Source: Massilia sp. NR 4-1 (GTDB lineage Bacteria; Pseudomonadota; Gammaproteobacteria; Burkholderiales; Burkholderiaceae_D). Taken from it: 64,000 nucleotides of DNA. Shown here piece by piece: positions 61,127-64,000 of this stretch. The notes below the pieces were generated by a model, which had not been told where the DNA came from, ran no database searches, and saw only the letters and a program-made list of their open reading frames with translations. Location: positions 2,232,001 to 2,296,000 of the forward strand of contig NZ_CP012201.1 of the NCBI RefSeq assembly GCF_001191005.1, read 5' to 3'. The number at the start of each line of letters is the position of its first letter. Position 1 is the stretch's first letter. Both the position numbers and the translations under genes were made by a program.

Positions 61127-62155
61127 TCACGGCCTGGCATGCGGCCTTGGATCCTGGTCCGCTTTACGCAGGAAGTCGAAAACGGTTTTGGTAAAGATGG
61201 CGGCCGGCGCGAATTCCACCTTATCCCAGGTATCCGTGGTCTTGTGATAATCGGGGATGCCTTCAGCCTTGCCGAAGACACGGTTGCTGATGCCAATCTT
61301 GCCGAAAGGCCCGGCGTCATAGGAGAAGCTGCCTTCGTTCTCCGGCGGATACTCGTGCGAATACTCGTCGTCATCGTCGTTGACGCCGTTGTAGGCCTGC
61401 TTGAACCAGGTCTCGGCATAGCGGTCGCGCTGGGCCTGGGAATAGCTGCTCCAGCGCTCGAAACCCCGGCCGATCATATCGATGGAAATCATCAGCACGA
61501 TATGCTTGTTGGGGAAGCCGGGGAGAGGATGGGCGACATGGTGCATGGAACCCATCTCCCCCTGCTCTTCCGCGCCGTAAGCGACGAACATCAGGGTGCG
61601 TTTATTGCTCCCCTTATAGTGGGCAAACATGCGCGCCAGCTCCAGGGTCGCCGCCAGGCCGGACAGATCGTCATTGGCACCCGGATAATGGGCGCCGCCC
61701 GGCGTGCGCCCCAGGTGGTCGCGGTGGGCGCTGATGAGGATGACTTCGCGCGCCAGCGCCGGATCGTTGCCCGGAATGATGCCGATCACATTGCTGGTCG
61801 CCATGCGTTTGCCCAGCAGGGGATTGGCCGGATTGCCATGGCTTTCGCCGTCCGGCTGGGAGATGGTGGTGTAAAAACGCTGCAGATAGCCGTCGCCGCC
61901 TGCCGCCTGCAGTCCGATGGCCTGGAATTCCCTGACGATGACATCGCGCGAGCGGCTGTCGCCCGCCGTGCCGGGCAGGCGGCCCTCATATTCCGCATCG
62001 GCCAGCTCTTCGACCAGATCGCTCATTCTTGCCACATCCACGGCGGGCGGCGGTTCCTCGTGGCGCCTGTCGGCAGCGTTCAGATTCAAGGCCAGCCCGG
62101 ACAACAGGCCAGCCGCCAGCAGGCATAGCGCCCCTTGCCGCATCGAAAATTTCAT
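61127..62155 (-). CDS. M28-family metallopeptidase, exported
   Basis: A 342-residue zinc aminopeptidase-like protein with a signal peptide (about 1-28, ending LNLNAA). Metal and catalytic residues are in ISAHRDHLG (His/Asp), GANDDLSG (bridging Asp), AYGAEEQGEMGS (Glu pair), SIDMIG and YHKTTDTWD (last His). It should cleave N-terminal amino acids from peptides in the periplasm or outside. An unusual Asp-rich insertion (NDDDDEYSHEYPPENE) lies near residue 265. The ATG at 62155 was chosen for AAAGG upstream; two other in-frame ATGs lie close. Confidence 0.85.
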   Translation of the reverse strand: MKFSMRQGALCLLAAGLLSGLALNLNAADRRHEEPPPAVDVARMSDLVEELADAEYEGRLPGTAGDSRSRDVIVREFQAIGLQAAGGDGYLQRFYTTISQPDGESHGNPANPLLGKRMATSNVIGIIPGNDPALAREVILISAHRDHLGRTPGGAHYPGANDDLSGLAATLELARMFAHYKGSNKRTLMFVAYGAEEQGEMGSMHHVAHPLPGFPNKHIVLMISIDMIGRGFERWSSYSQAQRDRYAETWFKQAYNGVNDDDDEYSHEYPPENEGSFSYDAGPFGKIGISNRVFGKAEGIPDYHKTTDTWDKVEFAPAAIFTKTVFDFLRKADQDPRPHARP

Positions 62156-62266
62156 AAGGCCTTTCATATGCGGCGAAAGTGATCTGACGCACAAGCAACG
62201 AGGTTTAAACGGCCGCGACTTCGTGCTGGCCGGCAGCTTACAGCCGCGCCGCGGCGCCCCATGCCG

Positions 62267-62734
62267 CTAGGCGCTTTGATACAGCCGCCATAGATACGCC
62301 AGCAGCAGCACGGCGCCCAAGGCCGCCAGGCGCACGATCCAGCCCTGGCGCTGCACGCGGCGCACCTGCTGGCGGCTTTCCACGCGCGCCGCTTCGATCA
62401 AGGGCAGGTCGTCGGGATGGGCATAGGTCAGGTCGGGCGTGCGGTAGGTTTCCAGTTCATCGCCGCGCACGCGCGCTTCCAGCTTGCTGGCCAATTCCAG
62501 CATCAGCGCAAGAAAGGCCTTGCCGGGATTCTTGGCCCACAGTTCACCATCCTGCAGGATCATGATTTCGCTGGCGCGGCCTTGCAGCGGCCGGTACAGG
62601 CGCAGTTCGCCGCCTTCACGGTGCTCTGCGGCCAGCTTGCCGTCCATGCCCGCCACAGCGGCATGGATTTCCTCGCGTGAGAGCGGATGCAGTTGTCCAT
62701 CAATGGTACGCAGTATGGTGACGTGGTAGCCCAT
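62267..62734 (-). CDS. hypothetical tail-anchored protein
   Basis: A 155-residue protein with a charged soluble part (MGYHVTILRTIDGQLHPLSR, GRASEIMILQDGELWAKNPG) and a single C-terminal membrane helix (about 134-150, AALGAVLLLAYLWRLY). No signal peptide. I do not recognise a family with certainty. It may be an inner membrane tail-anchored protein with its domain in the cytoplasm. Confidence 0.6.
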   Translation of the reverse strand: MGYHVTILRTIDGQLHPLSREEIHAAVAGMDGKLAAEHREGGELRLYRPLQGRASEIMILQDGELWAKNPGKAFLALMLELASKLEARVRGDELETYRTPDLTYAHPDDLPLIEAARVESRQQVRRVQRQGWIVRLAALGAVLLLAYLWRLYQSA

Positions 62735-62862
62735 TTTGATTCGCTGTGGAACGATTGAACGATGTCGGCGATTGTAATCAGATTAATATCAGGCTGCAAA
62801 CGTTCATTATTGCATTACCAATATTCATCTTGCTGCGCTACCATCCACCGGATGGCGCAAGA

Positions 62863-63636
62863 TCAGATGGGCTTGATCAGCTTCAAGTCCATGGCGCGGC
62901 TGATCGCATGGCGGGTGCCATACACCTTGAACTTGGACGCCACTTTCTTCAGGTGGAAGTAGACCGTGTGCTGCGAAATGCCGAGGATCTGGCCGATTTC
63001 CTGGCTGGTCTTGCCGCTTGCACTCCACTGCAGGCATTGCCGCTCGCGCGTGGTCAGGCGCGGCACTTCGGCCGGCCAGCTGGCGCGCCAGACGCGGCAA
63101 GCCGCTTCGTGCAGATAAGAACCGAGCAGGAACAGGTCGGCGGTGGCGCCCTTGTCGGCATCCTGGTGGAAGTAGAAATCGATGCGGCTCCAGCCCAGGT
63201 CGCTACGCGCCGCCATGCTCAGGCCGGACACGATGCCGGCGCCCTGCAGCGACTGGTACACCGGTGCGGCTTCCCCGCTGGCGCACAGGGTGGCGGTATC
63301 CCATTCAAGCGGAATGCCGGAGGCGCCGATATGGCGGCTGACGGGATCGGCTTCGTCGCCGAATTCGGCCATGATGTGCGGCGGCAGCGAGCCGATCGCC
63401 TGGCGCTGGCCGGCCACACTCATCCTGAGCATGAAGCTGCTGGCCGGGAAATGCTGCAATAAGTCCTGCGCAGCGGTCGCCAGGTCGGGCCATTGCTGCG
63501 CTCGCAAAAGCAAGGCCAGTTGCGAGCGCGAAGGCCGCAGGTGCATGTCGGTGCCCAGGATAGCTCCCCTTTCTGTATGCAGGTATCGGAAAACTTCGAT
63601 TAATTGTAAACATGACAACGCTGTATCATCAAGCAT
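62863..63636 (-). CDS. LuxR-family regulator with autoinducer-binding-like domain
   Basis: A 257-residue regulator. The C-terminal helix-turn-helix is complete (LTTRERQCLQWSASGKTSQE, LGISQHTVYFHLKKVASKF). The N-terminal domain has hallmarks of the AHL-binding fold: ADPVSRHI, LEW and GIVSGLSM match the Asp-Pro, Trp and Gly positions. The Trp/Tyr usually 13 and 9 residues before the Asp-Pro appear to be Leu and Ile. No luxI-type synthase is in the window, so it is a LuxR solo. The ATG at 63636 was chosen over an in-frame TTG three codons earlier. Confidence 0.82.
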   Translation of the reverse strand: MLDDTALSCLQLIEVFRYLHTERGAILGTDMHLRPSRSQLALLLRAQQWPDLATAAQDLLQHFPASSFMLRMSVAGQRQAIGSLPPHIMAEFGDEADPVSRHIGASGIPLEWDTATLCASGEAAPVYQSLQGAGIVSGLSMAARSDLGWSRIDFYFHQDADKGATADLFLLGSYLHEAACRVWRASWPAEVPRLTTRERQCLQWSASGKTSQEIGQILGISQHTVYFHLKKVASKFKVYGTRHAISRAMDLKLIKPI

Positions 63637-63846
63637 TATTTCCAAATTGCAAACAACTAGCCACTCTCAGTAGCACGACCGTGCTGATATTGCACCGCAT
63701 CAAAATTATCTTTTCGGTAATTTTGCACTGAAGCGCTTGCTGCATGCCAGTGTTTTTACCCTACGAATTCTGATAGTTCTTTCAGCCTAAATCTTTGTGT
63801 CTAAGAAAGAAAAATTACTGATTTTGTAAATAAATGTTGCAGGCGC

Positions 63847-63866
63847 AAATGCGAATCAGTATCATT
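63847..63866. promoter_or_regulatory. candidate Fur box
   Basis: AAATGCGAATCAGTATCATT closely follows the AAATGAGAATNATTATCATT form common for Fur sites before iron-uptake genes. It lies about 40 bases before the start codon at 63904, overlapping the expected promoter, so Fur-Fe(II) would repress the downstream gene. Confidence 0.65.
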
Positions 63867-63903
63867 TACTTTTTTATTCAAAGTAGAAAACGGGTAGAAA
63901 CTG

Positions 63904-64000
63904 ATGTTCAATAAGAAAATTCTGGCAGTCGCTGTGGCAAGTATTGGCATGCAATCGGCATACGCGGCCGATGCAGCCGGCATCAACGATATCGATACCG
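63904..64000 (+). CDS. start of an exported protein, probably a TonB-dependent receptor
   Basis: Only 32 codons are visible before the window ends. They encode a typical signal peptide (MFNKKILAVAVASIGMQSAY, cleavage near AYA-AD). The upstream Fur-like box and signal-peptide style suggest an iron-siderophore TonB-dependent receptor. The identity rests on context, not on the mature protein. Confidence 0.55.
   Translation, partial: MFNKKILAVAVASIGMQSAYAADAAGINDIDT

Overview
The window looks like chromosomal DNA of a GC-rich betaproteobacterium of the Oxalobacteraceae (Massilia / Duganella / Janthinobacterium type). This placement is an inference from codon bias, dense ATGA-type gene overlaps, the chitinolytic gene set and the abundance of hybrid sensor kinases. 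No sequence search was possible. I see no CRISPR array, insertion sequence or prophage. Two intergenic stretches slightly exceed 300 bases (38002-38311 and 42183-42487) and are described as features.

Layout. 1-3.2 kb: a leftward operon of receiver, YaiO-type outer membrane barrel, HEAT-repeat membrane protein and family 2 glycosyltransferase (cut by the window edge), probably for an envelope or extracellular polysaccharide. 3.2-4.4 kb: an FMN-dependent L-lactate dehydrogenase type enzyme. 4.5-12 kb: a complete tetrathionate respiration module, with ttrS-ttrR rightward, a shared terminator, and ttrB-ttrC-ttrA leftward. 12.1-12.6 kb: three identical tRNA-Arg(ACG) genes behind one strong promoter. 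12.7-21.6 kb: a signalling-rich block (PAS-receiver, PAS/GAF hybrid kinase, receiver-GGDEF, receiver-kinase-receiver, a NarX-like soluble kinase) with a hemerythrin gene. 21.6-26.4 kb: NDH-2, a His-rich secreted protein, an outer membrane barrel, a TerB-like membrane protein and a broken small gene. 26.4-28.4 kb: an Lrp-type regulator divergent from dadA. 28.4-38 kb: HDOD protein, nitrobindin-like protein, CACHE hybrid kinase, an aminotransferase homologue lacking the PLP lysine, and a porin / PBP-like / GGDEF-EAL operon. 38.3-42.2 kb: Nudix hydrolase, SDR, DAO-Rieske oxidoreductase and a saccharopine-dehydrogenase-like protein.

42.2-49.3 kb is a chitin locus: two GH18 and one GH19 chitinase. 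All three are predicted lipoproteins with an N-terminal CBM5/12-like domain. A JmjC/cupin oxygenase gene and a pair of 41-bp inverted repeats lie between the first two. 49.4-51 kb holds an Imm10-like gene and an MFS exporter. 51.1-60.4 kb is an eleven-gene, almost completely overlapping operon. It encodes a compact type II secretion / type IV pilus hybrid machine: GspG, F, E, PilM/N/O-like, GspC/PilP-like, a secretin with TPR and cohesin-like ends, and three further pseudopilins. Its position beside secreted chitinases suggests, but does not prove, an export role. The right end holds a DUF4274-like protein, an M28 peptidase, a small membrane protein, a LuxR-type solo regulator and the start of a probable Fur-controlled TonB-dependent receptor gene.

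The points I find most worth a second look are the compact secretion operon, the lysine-less aminotransferase, the JmjC gene and paired repeats inside the chitinase locus, and the operator-like palindromes upstream of ttrB and the first chitinase gene.
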